Of a stretch of DNA of 64,000 bases, positions 36,375 through 45,180 are shown piece after piece. The notes under the pieces are model-generated. The model worked only from the letters and a program-made list of their open reading frames with translations, ran no database searches and was not told the origin of the DNA. The DNA comes from Flavobacteriaceae bacterium (GTDB taxonomy: Bacteria > Bacteroidota > Bacteroidia > Flavobacteriales > Flavobacteriaceae). The stretch's first letter is position 1, and each line of letters starts with the position of its first letter. The position numbers were made by a program, and so were the translations under genes. Location: positions 382,393 through 446,392 of the forward strand of contig JALWTD010000014.1 in assembly GCA_027082925.1 (NCBI GenBank), read 5' to 3'.

Positions 36375-37034
36375 ATGAAAATTGTTAAAAAACATATCTA
36401 TTTTGTACCCGGACTGGCAGCAAGTCCTAAAATTTTTGATAGAATAAAACTTCCTGAAAGTAAATTCGAATGCCATTTTATAGAATGGTTACTACCACTC
36501 TCAGACGACGAATCCATCGAAAATTACGCAAAGAGAATGGCTCGTTTAGTAACACACGATGCTCCTATTTTAATTGGTGTTTCTTTTGGAGGAATTATGG
36601 TTCAAGAAATGAGTAAACATCTAAATACTCAAAAAATAATATTGATTTCTAGCGTTAAAACAACGCATGAGCTTCCTTCTAGACTCAAATTTATCCAAAA
36701 ATCTAAAGTTTATAAACTGTTCCCTGCCAAAGCCATTGCCAACATTGAAGCTTTTTCTACCTATGTTTTTGGAGAAATAGCAAAAAAACGTATTGCTTTG
36801 TATAAAGAATATCTCTCGGTTAGAGATGAACGGTATCTCAAATGGGCTATTTATCAAGTACTTCATTGGAAACAAAAAAAACCACTAAAAAATACACTTC
36901 ATATTCACGGTACCGAAGATGGTGTGTTTCCTGTAAAATATATAAAAAACTACATTCCTATAAAAAAAGGAACACACGTAATGATACTTACAAAAGCAAA
37001 AGAAATTAGCAAAATTATCACAGAATCTGTATAA
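36375..37034 (+). CDS. alpha/beta hydrolase
   Basis: A 219-residue small hydrolase without a signal peptide. The N-terminal YFVPGLAASPKIF has the usual strand-oxyanion turn; the nucleophile elbow is IGVSFGGIM (Ser near residue 73). A C-terminal HGTEDGVFP supplies the Asp and a late KGTHVM the His. Starts 1 base after the marC stop. Substrate unknown. Confidence 0.85.
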   Translation: MKIVKKHIYFVPGLAASPKIFDRIKLPESKFECHFIEWLLPLSDDESIENYAKRMARLVTHDAPILIGVSFGGIMVQEMSKHLNTQKIILISSVKTTHELPSRLKFIQKSKVYKLFPAKAIANIEAFSTYVFGEIAKKRIALYKEYLSVRDERYLKWAIYQVLHWKQKKPLKNTLHIHGTEDGVFPVKYIKNYIPIKKGTHVMILTKAKEISKIITESV

Positions 37035-37113
37035 TTGTTAAAACAATACACTTTTGTAATTATTAATTCAAATTAATTTGTAATTTGAACGTTAAAATTA
37101 ATATTTGTCTACT

Positions 37114-38046
37114 ATGAAAGCTTCTATTAAAATATTTGGACTATTATTCCTGACAGGAATTTGCTATTTATTTATTTTTTCAACAACTAAAAAAAATGAA
37201 ACCAATGTTAAAAACAACCTTCGTATTAGTGACAAAAATACAAGTGAGTCATATCAAATAAAGGCATTAAAAATTCCACAAAATTTGACTTTTGCCGGTG
37301 AGCATGTGCCTATTGAAAAACACGATATTAGAGAACGAATAGACAGAGAGCTTTTGGTAAATACTTACTGGCAATCGAATGGTCTTTTATTATTTAAGAG
37401 AGCTCATAAATTTTTTCCTATTATAGAACCTATTTTAGAGAAAAATAACATTCCTAACGATTTTAAGTATTTGGCAATTATAGAAAGTGGCTTACAAAAT
37501 GTAACCTCACCTGCCGGAGCTAAAGGCTTTTGGCAAATTATGAAGGGTACAGCGATAGAAAATGGGTTGGAAGTTAATAAAAATGTAGACGAAAGATATC
37601 ACTTAGAAAAAGCGACACAAGTTGCTTGTAACTATATTAAAAAAGCAAAAGAAAAATTTGGAAGCTGGACTTTGGCTGCTGCGGCATACAACGCAGGAAT
37701 TTCAGGAATTTCAAGAAAAATAGATATCCAAAAAGTAACCGACTATTACAATTTGTTATTGGGAGATGAAACACAACGATACGTTCCTAGAATGGTTGCC
37801 GTAAAGGAAATATTAACGCATCCTAAAAAATATGGTTTTATTTTTGAAGAAGATGATTTGTACTCGTTGCAACCAACAAAAATTATTGAAGTTGATACTG
37901 CTATTAGCAATATTGCCACTTTTTCTAAAAACCTAGGTATTAATTATAAAATTTTAAAATTGTACAATCCTTGGCTTAGAGAAAACAAATTGAATAATAA
38001 ATCGAGAAAACTGTATCAATTAAAAATTCCTATCGAAAATAAATGA
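37114..38046 (+). CDS. lytic transglycosylase (SLT domain), exported
   Basis: A 310-residue protein with an N-terminal membrane or signal segment (about 5-23). The SLT/MltD-like domain covers about 100-220: FKYLAIIESGLQN with the catalytic Glu near residue 127, SPAGAKGFWQIM, and LAAAAYNAGISG. The C-terminal part (about 245-310) may be a short LysM-like binding segment (LGINYKILKLYNPW). It cleaves peptidoglycan glycan strands to 1,6-anhydro products. ATG 37114 is chosen over TTG 37105. It overlaps the TauE-like gene by four bases (ATGA). Confidence 0.9.
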   Translation: MKASIKIFGLLFLTGICYLFIFSTTKKNETNVKNNLRISDKNTSESYQIKALKIPQNLTFAGEHVPIEKHDIRERIDRELLVNTYWQSNGLLLFKRAHKFFPIIEPILEKNNIPNDFKYLAIIESGLQNVTSPAGAKGFWQIMKGTAIENGLEVNKNVDERYHLEKATQVACNYIKKAKEKFGSWTLAAAAYNAGISGISRKIDIQKVTDYYNLLLGDETQRYVPRMVAVKEILTHPKKYGFIFEEDDLYSLQPTKIIEVDTAISNIATFSKNLGINYKILKLYNPWLRENKLNNKSRKLYQLKIPIENK

Positions 38047-38423
38047 AAATGACATTTACTACTATTATTGCAATTGTTCTTATAGGGCTTATTGCCGGAA
38101 TTTTAAGCGGACTTGTTGGTATTGGAGGAGGCATTGTTATGGTTCCTTTGTTTGTGTTGTTTTTAGGAATTACCCAACACAATGCTCAAGGATTGAGTTT
38201 GGCTGTTATGCTACCTCCTGTTACGCTTTTAGCTGTTTATAATTACAACAAAGCCGGAGGTGGATTGGATTGGCGAATTGCCGTAATTGTATCAATATTA
38301 TTTATAATTGGTGGATTTATAGGTTCTAAAATAGCATTGCAACTAGACCAAAAAATATTGCGTAAACTATTTGGCGTAATGATGCTAATTGTTGCTATTA
38401 AACTTATTTTTAGCAAAAGCTAA
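38043..38423 (+). CDS. TauE/SafE family half-size membrane protein
   Basis: A 126-residue protein that covers one of the two homologous halves of a TauE/SafE (DUF81) exporter: GLIAGILSGLVGIGGGIVMVPL at the start, then AQGLSLAVMLPP, then GGFIGSKIALQLDQKILRKLFG. Full-length members have about 250 residues, so this one must form a dimer to work. The reading frame is intact, so it is a real half-size form and not a truncation. Substrate (sulfite, sulfoacetate or other) unknown. Confidence 0.85.
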   Translation: MKMTFTTIIAIVLIGLIAGILSGLVGIGGGIVMVPLFVLFLGITQHNAQGLSLAVMLPPVTLLAVYNYNKAGGGLDWRIAVIVSILFIIGGFIGSKIALQLDQKILRKLFGVMMLIVAIKLIFSKS

Positions 38424-38434
38424 CTTTTCTTAAG

Positions 38435-39373
38435 TTACACACACAAGCTGTTTTTTACAGCATTGTATTCAGCTATAATTTCTTTAATTATTTCTCCTGC
38501 CGGTTTAATTTCGTGTATCAACCCTGCTACTTGTCCTATTTCAAGTTCTCCATCTTCTAAATCGCCTTCAAACATTCCCTTTTTTGCTCTGGCTCTACCT
38601 AATTTTTCTTTAAGTTGTTCTACTGTCGGATTTTTTTGATATAAATCTTGTAACTCGTTGTAAAATTTATTTTTAATTAATCGTACCGGAGCTAACTCTT
38701 TTAAGGTTAACTGTGTATCTCCATCTTCTACGGAAACCACTTTTTGCTTAAAGTTTATGTGTGATGAAGATTCTTCACTTGCTACAAACCTACTACCCAT
38801 TTGTACACCATCTGCTCCAAGAACCATTGCAGCTAACATCCCTTTTCCATTGGCAATTCCACCCGCAGCAATTACAGGAATCTTTAATTTTTCCTTTACC
38901 ATAGGTATTAAAGTAAAAGTGGTAGTTTCTTCACGTCCATTATGTCCTCCTGCTTCAAAACCTTCAGCAACCACAGCATCTACACCTGCCAATTCCGATT
39001 TTAAAGCAAATTTTACGCTACTTACCACGTGAACCACCGTAATGCCCTGTGTCTTTAAAAAAGATGTCCACGTTTTAGGGTTTCCTGCAGATGTAAAAAC
39101 TATTTTGACGCCTTCATCTACAATTATTTGCATAATTTCCTCAATATTTGGATATAACATAGGAACATTTACTCCAAAAGGTTTTTGGGTTGCTTCTTTA
39201 CATTTTTGAATATGTTCTAGCAATACATCTGGGTACATAGAACCTGCACCTATTAAACCTAAACCACCTGCATTACTAACTGCTGAAGCTAATTTCCAAC
39301 CACTATTCCAAACCATTCCTCCTTGAATAATAGGATATTTTATACCGAAGAGTGTTGTAATGTTGTTTTTCAC
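38435..39373 (-). CDS. nitronate monooxygenase / FabK-like FMN enzyme
   Basis: A 312-residue TIM-barrel flavoprotein: YPIIQGGMVWNSGWKLASAVSNAGGLGLIGAG at the N terminus (shown in parts: YPIIQGGM, AVSNAGGLG), VAEGFEAGGHNGREE, IPVIAAGGIANG and GADGVQMGSRFVASEES. These are the FMN-binding and phosphate-loop segments of the NMO/2-nitropropane dioxygenase family, which also holds FabK enoyl-ACP reductases. The H in GGHNG is the catalytic position of NMO. It starts directly after the subtilase stop (one base), suggesting cotranscription. Confidence 0.87.
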   Translation of the reverse strand: MKNNITTLFGIKYPIIQGGMVWNSGWKLASAVSNAGGLGLIGAGSMYPDVLLEHIQKCKEATQKPFGVNVPMLYPNIEEIMQIIVDEGVKIVFTSAGNPKTWTSFLKTQGITVVHVVSSVKFALKSELAGVDAVVAEGFEAGGHNGREETTTFTLIPMVKEKLKIPVIAAGGIANGKGMLAAMVLGADGVQMGSRFVASEESSSHINFKQKVVSVEDGDTQLTLKELAPVRLIKNKFYNELQDLYQKNPTVEQLKEKLGRARAKKGMFEGDLEDGELEIGQVAGLIHEIKPAGEIIKEIIAEYNAVKNSLCV

Positions 39374-40999
39374 TTATTTCTTTAAAATTTTAATTACTTT
39401 AATCTTATTGTCGTATAGCAATTGAGCCATATACAAACCACTTGATAAATTTGATATACTTGTTGATGGATTGTTTCTAGTCAATGTTTCTGTTAAAACC
39501 AGCTTTCCTAATAAATTATAAATACTAATTTTAACAGTCTCTGTTTGTGCTGGAAAAGCCACATTAACCAACCCTTCTGTTGGGTTAGGATACAAACTAA
39601 GTTCGGTAACAGGAATCTCTGTATCTACAACAGCTAATGAGTTATAGATACTTTCAAAGTTAGGAATTCCATACCCTTCTTGATCTGTAGGTGTTGAATA
39701 TAAATGAGCCGATTGTTTTATAAGGTGCGTAATTTCTGCATTTGTTTTGTCAGGGAATGCTTGCCATAAACAAGCTACTACTCCTGTCATTATAGGTGAT
39801 GCAAAAGAAGTTCCGTTAGATGTAGCAATGTTTCCAAAACTATCAATAATATATACACTAGCACCTTCAGCACAAACATCCGGTTTTATTCTATTGTCGG
39901 CTGTTGGCCCATACGAGCTAAAACTCGCTATTGTTCCTGAAGGATCTACCGCACCAATACTTAATACCGATGAAGCATCTGCCGGTGCACTTATATAATG
40001 CCAAGCACTTGTTCCTTCATTTCCGGCGGCATTTACTAAAATCATTCCTCTACTAAAGGCTATTTCTGCTCCTCGAGAAATAAATGTGGTACTTCCATTC
40101 ATATCGGCATATGTATAGTTGTAATTTGGATTGTCAAACGTAGTGTACCCTAATGATGTGTTTATAACATCAACACCTAAACTATCTGCTTTTTCAGCAG
40201 CTTCAACCCATAAACTCTCTTCAATAGGAGCTTCTTGCGTTACATCTTCAGAAATAAATAAATAAAATTCAGCATCGGGAGCTGTACCTACAAATTGATT
40301 GTCTATATAACCCGCAATGGTAGATAAAACAGCCATTCCATGATAATGTCCTGTGTAAAAATTAGTACTTCTATTTACAAAATCATATCCTCCCAAAATT
40401 TGATTATTATCGCGCATTCTTTGAAAAGCAGCATACGTATCAACATTTGGAAACCCTGCATCTATAATTGCAATTTGCATACCTTGCCCTGTATAATTGT
40501 TTTGATGCAATACATTTCCTTTCAACATTTGAATTTGATTTGCCGCATTTCCGTAGTTAAAATCTGTAGTAAAATCTAATTTATCGTTACTTCTAGAAGT
40601 GTATTGAGTTATTACTTTTTTCTTTCCTGATTGGTTTAACAACTTATTGGCAAATTCTACAGAACTCACAAAGCTAAAAGTTAGCAAATTATTGATATCG
40701 GTTTGTGTTCCTTGCACATGCAATGCGTTTAGCCATTTAGATTTGGCTAAAACAGTTATTCCGGTCGCATTTTTTACTTGAGTAATGTACGAAGCCTCTA
40801 TAGGAACATCTCTTATATCTAATGTAATATTATAACGTGCTCTTCTATCTAAGGCTCGTTGTGAAAGCATTGTTAACGGGTTTGCAATATAAGTTGCTTC
40901 GCTTGGTTTATCGTTAAAATAAACCCAAGCATCTTCTGTTTGAGCAGATGTAGTAAAAAAAGTAATAAATAAAATTACTATGGGTAATATTCTTTTCAC
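39374..40999 (-). CDS. secreted subtilisin-like serine protease with T9SS sorting domain
   Basis: A 541-residue S8 peptidase. Signal peptide ends near SAQ (residue 20). Catalytic Asp in AIIDAGFP (about residue 177), His in YHGMAVLST (about 222) and Ser in NGTSFASPIM (about 398). The oxyanion Asn is in AAGNEG. The last 75 residues form a T9SS type A C-terminal domain: LSLYPNPTEGLVNVAF, ISIYNLLGKLV, and a final LYDNKIKVIKILKK. It is therefore exported by the type IX system and probably anchored or released at the surface. This fits the gldI gene at 20526. Confidence 0.94.
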   Translation of the reverse strand: MKRILPIVILFITFFTTSAQTEDAWVYFNDKPSEATYIANPLTMLSQRALDRRARYNITLDIRDVPIEASYITQVKNATGITVLAKSKWLNALHVQGTQTDINNLLTFSFVSSVEFANKLLNQSGKKKVITQYTSRSNDKLDFTTDFNYGNAANQIQMLKGNVLHQNNYTGQGMQIAIIDAGFPNVDTYAAFQRMRDNNQILGGYDFVNRSTNFYTGHYHGMAVLSTIAGYIDNQFVGTAPDAEFYLFISEDVTQEAPIEESLWVEAAEKADSLGVDVINTSLGYTTFDNPNYNYTYADMNGSTTFISRGAEIAFSRGMILVNAAGNEGTSAWHYISAPADASSVLSIGAVDPSGTIASFSSYGPTADNRIKPDVCAEGASVYIIDSFGNIATSNGTSFASPIMTGVVACLWQAFPDKTNAEITHLIKQSAHLYSTPTDQEGYGIPNFESIYNSLAVVDTEIPVTELSLYPNPTEGLVNVAFPAQTETVKISIYNLLGKLVLTETLTRNNPSTSISNLSSGLYMAQLLYDNKIKVIKILKK

Positions 41000-41066
41000 G
41001 ATATTAATTTTTGAAATTGAGGTTTAGAACTTCTAAGTTAATCATTTTTTACCAAACCTATTTTTT

Positions 41067-42254
41067 TTATGATATAATACCTGAACCTAACAACTCATCA
41101 TTAATATACCAAGCAACAAATTGCCCTTCGGTAATAGCTGATTGCTTGTTTTTAAATGTTACATACAGGCCATTTTTTACTTTAAACAAAGTAGCTTCTT
41201 CAAGTGCCTGACGGTACCTAATACGTGATTGTACTTGCATTGTTTCCCCTTCTTTTAAAGCTAAATCAGGTCGTATCCAATGCAATTCTTCATTTAAAAC
41301 AAATAGTGTATTTCTATATAGTCCTTTATGATTTTTACCCTCTCCTACGTATATTACATTTTCAACAACATCTGTTTCAATAACAAATAAAGGTTCTTTA
41401 GTTCCTCCAACAGCCAGCCCTTTTCGTTGTCCTTTTGTAAAATAGTGAGCGCCTTGATGTGTTCCTACAATTTTTCCGTCTGAAATTTTATAGGTAAACT
41501 TTTGAGCATCAAAAGCAATGGCTTCTTCTCTTGTTTTAAAATCGGGTATTTCGCTATTATAAATTTGAGAATCGTTTGGAATTTGAACAATAACGCCTTC
41601 TTTAGGTTTCAATTTTTGTTGTAAAAACTCAGGCAATCGTACTTTTCCAATAAAACACAATCCTTGAGAATCTTTTTTTTCGGCAGTAATTAAATCTTGC
41701 TCAGCGGCTATTTTTCGTACTTCCGGTTTGGTTAGTTCGCCTATAGGAAACAATGCTTTTGATAATTGTTCTTGAGATAATTGACATAAAAAATAAGATT
41801 GATCTTTATTTGTGTCTTTTCCTGCAAGCAAACTATAAACGGTATTTCCTGCTACTATTTGTTCTGATTTTCGGCAATAATGACCCGTAGCCACATAATC
41901 GGCTCCCAACTCTAAGGCTATTTTTAAAAATACATCAAACTTAATTTCTCTATTGCAGAGCACATCAGGGTTTGGTGTTCTTCCCTTTTCATATTCGTCA
42001 AACATATAATCAACAATACGCTCTTTGTACTGTTCACTTAAATCTACTACTTGGAATGGAATTCCTAATTTATCAGCAACAATCATAGCATCATTACTAT
42101 CTTCTAACCAAGGGCATTCATTTGAAATGGTTACAGAATCGTCATGCCAATTTTTCATAAACAGTCCTATAACTTCATATCCTTGCTCTTTTAGTAAATA
42201 TGCAGCAACACTGGAGTCTACACCTCCTGAAAGTCCAACTACTACTCGTTTCAT
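41067..42254 (-). CDS. mnmA: tRNA-specific 2-thiouridylase MnmA
   Basis: ATP-dependent enzyme that thiolates U34 of tRNA for Lys, Glu and Gln. 395 residues. PP-loop [10 protein letters not shown] (about residues 8-17); catalytic cysteines in [11 protein letters not shown] (about 94-104) and GLCFIG (about 194-199). The C-terminal beta-barrel follows from about 220. ATG 42254 (MKRVVVGL) is preferred to the upstream start at 42275. A complete promoter lies 19 bases ahead of the start. Confidence 0.95.
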   Translation of the reverse strand: MKRVVVGLSGGVDSSVAAYLLKEQGYEVIGLFMKNWHDDSVTISNECPWLEDSNDAMIVADKLGIPFQVVDLSEQYKERIVDYMFDEYEKGRTPNPDVLCNREIKFDVFLKIALELGADYVATGHYCRKSEQIVAGNTVYSLLAGKDTNKDQSYFLCQLSQEQLSKALFPIGELTKPEVRKIAAEQDLITAEKKDSQGLCFIGKVRLPEFLQQKLKPKEGVIVQIPNDSQIYNSEIPDFKTREEAIAFDAQKFTYKISDGKIVGTHQGAHYFTKGQRKGLAVGGTKEPLFVIETDVVENVIYVGEGKNHKGLYRNTLFVLNEELHWIRPDLALKEGETMQVQSRIRYRQALEEATLFKVKNGLYVTFKNKQSAITEGQFVAWYINDELLGSGIIS

Positions 42255-42272
42255 TTTAAATTTTTTACGGCA

Positions 42273-42300
42273 CAAAGTTACGTATATCTTTTATGACCAA
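42273..42300 (-). promoter_or_regulatory. promoter of mnmA (TTG-N17-TAACTTTG)
   Basis: On the minus strand TTG (42300-42298), a 17-base spacer and TAACTTTG (42280-42273) match the flavobacterial consensus exactly, giving a very short leader before the ATG at 42254. Confidence 0.7.
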
Positions 42301-42325
42301 AAAGTGAATTTTTAGATTGATTGAA

Positions 42326-42358
42326 ATAAAAAAAGCCTATCAAAATTTTGATAGGCTT
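42326..42358 (-). terminator. rho-independent terminator of the cold-shock gene
   Basis: A perfect 26-base palindrome (AAGCCTATCAAAA and its reverse complement) with a T run on the minus strand, directly before the mnmA promoter. It lies 30 bases after the cold-shock stop. Confidence 0.85.
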
Positions 42359-42387
42359 AACTTTTTCAAAAAAGGTAACTTTATGTA

Positions 42388-42579
42388 TTAAACTACTTTT
42401 ACGTTAACTGCATTCATTCCTTTTCTTCCTTCCTGTAAATCGAATTCTACTTCATCACCTTCATTAATTTCATCGATTAATCCAGAAACATGTACAAAAT
42501 GATCTTTTTCTGAACCTTCTTCTTTGATGAATCCAAATCCTTTAGACTCATTGAAGAATTTAACTGTTCCTCTACTCAT
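42388..42579 (-). CDS. cold-shock domain protein
   Basis: A 63-residue single-domain CSD protein. RNP1 is KGFGFI and RNP2 is HFVHVSGL; the opening is SRGTVKFFNESKG. It binds single-stranded nucleic acids as an RNA chaperone. Start ATG 42579 (MSRGTVKFF); a longer frame from 42612 is not supported. Monocistronic with its own promoter element (42610-42617) and terminator. The paralogue type (CspA, CspB or other) cannot be told. Confidence 0.95.
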   Translation of the reverse strand: MSRGTVKFFNESKGFGFIKEEGSEKDHFVHVSGLIDEINEGDEVEFDLQEGRKGMNAVNVKVV

Positions 42580-42609
42580 TATTAAATTTTTAAATATTAT
42601 TATTAGCTG

Positions 42610-42617
42610 CAAATGTA
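42610..42617 (-). promoter_or_regulatory. -7 element TACATTTG of the cold-shock gene
   Basis: An exact TAnnTTTG on the minus strand, 31 bases before the start codon. The resulting leader of about 25 bases is short for a cold-shock mRNA. Confidence 0.55.
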
Positions 42618-42754
42618 GTGTTTTATTATTTGTTACAGCTATCTTTTTGGTATTTATATCTTTAATTAAATTATAATCGATTGATTGTTAGGTAGTTACT
42701 ATACATGTGATAAAGGTTGTAATAGTTAAAAAAGAACGCTATAATGCTGTTTTG

Positions 42755-43309
42755 CTAAAGTTTGGTTACATTTTTTTGAATGAGTTCTTCTACATTTACC
42801 TTATAATCAGTGTCTTTTAAAATCAAGTCGTATCTAATTTTACCACATAACTTTGCCAATTTAACCGATAATTCATCCGATTCCAAGGCGCTAATTTTAG
42901 TGTCGTTTGCTATTTGCTTTACGGTATCTATAAAATTAGAATACTCTAATAATACTTCAGGGTTGGCAACTATTGATATTTTATGTGTTAAAAACTCCAA
43001 TGAAACCAAATCGTTTTTGGTAATATTTCCTTTGGTAATAATTTTTTCTATAAAATTTATTAGTTCTATGTATAACTCCGATTTTAATTCAAAAACTTTT
43101 ACACGTTGTTCTTTTTGAATTTCGACTTCGCTTTGCTTACTAATTAAAGCTGCTGTAACCGCCATTGTAGCAATAGTCCCTAATACTATTAGCACAATTT
43201 CTTGAGCGTACGGTATTTGAGATGTTTGGTAATAGGCAAATCTCAAAAACAAATATCCAACAACAAAAGTGAAAAACGTTACCAATAAGTATTTTAAGCT
43301 ATTTGTCAT
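42755..43309 (-). CDS. membrane protein of unknown family with helical cytoplasmic domain
   Basis: A 184-residue protein with two N-terminal membrane helices (about 6-24 and 38-57) followed by a mostly helical, charged region (about 60-184). No catalytic motif is visible and I do not recognise the family. It starts 10 bases after rluF on the same strand, so it may be cotranscribed with it. Confidence 0.65.
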   Translation of the reverse strand: MTNSLKYLLVTFFTFVVGYLFLRFAYYQTSQIPYAQEIVLIVLGTIATMAVTAALISKQSEVEIQKEQRVKVFELKSELYIELINFIEKIITKGNITKNDLVSLEFLTHKISIVANPEVLLEYSNFIDTVKQIANDTKISALESDELSVKLAKLCGKIRYDLILKDTDYKVNVEELIQKNVTKL

Positions 43310-43319
43310 TTATCTAATT

Positions 43320-44045
43320 TTAAGAAGCTTCTTCTGTTTTACTAGAATTGGCAATTAATAATTGTATTTTTTGAAGTTCGTTTTTTGTAAAATGCCTGTA
43401 TTTTCCTACGGCTAAATTACCTAACGAAACATTCATTATTCGTATGCGCTTTAGTGTTTTTACTTCGTAGCCTAAATACTGGCACATTCTTCTTATTTGT
43501 CTATTTAGACCTTGGGTAAGAACAATATTAAAGGTATTCTCATTTATTTTACGTACGTTACATTTTTTGGTAACTGTATCTAAAATAGGAACTCCATGAC
43601 TCATTTTTTTTAGAAATGATGTGGTAATTTTTTTATTTACAGTTACTACGTATTCTTTTTCATGATTGTTTTTTGATCGTAAAATTTTATTTACTATGTC
43701 TCCATCATTGGTCATAAAAATGAGTCCTTCACTAGGTTTATCTAACCTTCCTATTGGAAATATTCGTTCCGGATAATTTATGTATTTAATAATATTATCT
43801 CTTTTTGACAGATCGGTTGTACAAGTAATTCCTACCGGCTTATTAAAAACCAAGTATATATTGGGTACATTTTTGGTAATTACATTTCCCTGAACGGTTA
43901 TTGTATCGTCTTTAGTTACTTTAACTCCAAGACCTACGGTTACTCCATTAACCTTTACCTTTCCTTCTTCAATTAATTTATCGGCTCCACGCCTAGAGCA
44001 ATAGCCTGTTTCTGAAATTGCTTTATTTAGTCGTTTGTATTCCAT
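43320..44045 (-). CDS. rluF: 23S rRNA pseudouridine synthase, RluF-type
   Basis: A 241-residue pseudouridine synthase. An S4 RNA-binding domain comes first (LNKAISETGYCSRRGADKLIEEG, read in parts: GYCSRRGADKL). The catalytic Asp is in GRLDKPSEGLIF (about residues 98-109), then NNHEKEYVVTVN and LTQGLNRQIRRMC. The NNHEKEYVV segment and the modest length point to the RluF/RluB branch, RluF being favoured. It modifies 23S rRNA. Confidence 0.9.
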   Translation of the reverse strand: MEYKRLNKAISETGYCSRRGADKLIEEGKVKVNGVTVGLGVKVTKDDTITVQGNVITKNVPNIYLVFNKPVGITCTTDLSKRDNIIKYINYPERIFPIGRLDKPSEGLIFMTNDGDIVNKILRSKNNHEKEYVVTVNKKITTSFLKKMSHGVPILDTVTKKCNVRKINENTFNIVLTQGLNRQIRRMCQYLGYEVKTLKRIRIMNVSLGNLAVGKYRHFTKNELQKIQLLIANSSKTEEAS

Positions 44046-44064
44046 TTTATAAGCAACGTACCAA

Positions 44065-44745
44065 TTATTGTTTCAGCTTGTTAACACTTGCCGGTTTTCC
44101 ATTTTCATAAAATTCCCACTTACCTTCTTTTACATCATCTTTATAAATACCAGTGTAAATTAACTTTCCGTCCATGTTGTAGTATTTTGCCAATCCGTTT
44201 AACTTTCCGTCTTTATAATTCAAATCATCTAACAAAACGCCATTTGATGCGTACCTTTTAAGATTTCCATGTAATTTTCCATCTTTATAGTGTAAAATTT
44301 CAGTAACCTTTCCATCTTTATAATACGTTTTAGATTCACCGTTAAGCACACCGTTTGTATAGTTTTCTTCAGACATAACCGTTTTACCGTTAGGATGATA
44401 GTACAACCACTTTCCTACTCGCTGCTTTCCTTCCATAGCTCCTTGACTTTTTAGCACACCCTCTAGTGTATAAAATTTAACCGTTGCCTGATTTGAATTT
44501 TTCTTAAAAATCTTAATTGCTATTGGGTGTTTAGAACTTTTGGCACTGTAATACCTAAAAACACCTACTTCTTTTCCGTGCTCAAATTGTCCTTGGTAAC
44601 GAATACGTTTATTATTGTAATATTTTTTCCAAACTCCTGTTCTTTTCCCCTGAGCATCAAACTGGTTAATATTTTCTTGCGCCAAGCAATTTGTACCAAA
44701 TGTACATAAGTACAGGATTGTAATTGTTGAAAAAATAAGTTTCAT
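44065..44745 (-). CDS. exported MORN-like repeat protein (YwqK-type)
   Basis: A 226-residue protein with a signal peptide (about 1-22, ending near CLA) and six or more 20-25-residue beta-hairpin repeats of the form G.W..Y...G...Y.G.: GVWKKYYNNKRI, GKWLYYHPNGK, GESKTYYKDGK, GNLKRYASNG, GLAKYYNMDGK, GKWEFYENGK. Databases often call these toxin-antitoxin YwqK antitoxins, but there is no toxin partner here and the protein is exported. It lies directly after the haem-binding-domain gene (2 bases). Confidence 0.85.
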   Translation of the reverse strand: MKLIFSTITILYLCTFGTNCLAQENINQFDAQGKRTGVWKKYYNNKRIRYQGQFEHGKEVGVFRYYSAKSSKHPIAIKIFKKNSNQATVKFYTLEGVLKSQGAMEGKQRVGKWLYYHPNGKTVMSEENYTNGVLNGESKTYYKDGKVTEILHYKDGKLHGNLKRYASNGVLLDDLNYKDGKLNGLAKYYNMDGKLIYTGIYKDDVKEGKWEFYENGKPASVNKLKQ

Positions 44746-44746
44746 A

Positions 44747-45178
44747 TTACTTTAGTGTTTTTACCCAATTTACCAAAACGGTGTACTGATTGTCTGAAAG
44801 TTTTGCGTTTTTATGAATTAAAAGATAGCTGTTTAAAGGCATTTCATGTTCCTCTAAAACTTCTTCCATTTCCTCTATAATATGATTTTTTTGTCGGTTG
44901 TTATATGTTGTCCATTCAGAAAAATTTAAATGCTCTTTTCCTTCATTTACATGTTGAGCGATAAACCACGAAATAGGTGCTATTTCACTGTACCAAGGAT
45001 ACTCGGTAGAATTTGAATGACAATCGGCACAAGACGTTTTTAAAATATCTTTTACCTCACTTGGTATTTGATATTCCGTAGATATATCGTTTTTAGATAT
45101 GTTTGAATTGTTTTTTTCAGGTCTAATAAATTGAATTAATACGAATACAACAATAATTCCTAATACTTTTTTTTTCAT
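44747..45178 (-). CDS. haem-binding domain (Haem_bd) exported protein
   Basis: A 143-residue protein with an N-terminal membrane or signal segment (about 4-18). One haem c attachment site CADCH (about residues 50-54) followed by SNSTEYPWYSEIAPISW, the hallmark of the Haem_bd domain. A later EHEMPLNSY supplies the likely axial Met. Probably a periplasmic c-type cytochrome-like electron carrier tethered to the inner membrane. Neighbours are the MORN-like gene and the DUF1028 gene on the same strand. Confidence 0.9.
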   Translation of the reverse strand: MKKKVLGIIVVFVLIQFIRPEKNNSNISKNDISTEYQIPSEVKDILKTSCADCHSNSTEYPWYSEIAPISWFIAQHVNEGKEHLNFSEWTTYNNRQKNHIIEEMEEVLEEHEMPLNSYLLIHKNAKLSDNQYTVLVNWVKTLK

Positions 45179-45180
45179 TT

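Noticed and set aside
38043-38423. TauE-like gene as a truncated pseudogene
   Set aside because: It has an intact start, all motifs of one half and a normal stop, and single-half forms of this family are known.
44065-44745. Toxin-antitoxin label for the YwqK-like protein
   Set aside because: No toxin gene is next to it and it carries a signal peptide, so an antitoxin role is unsupported.
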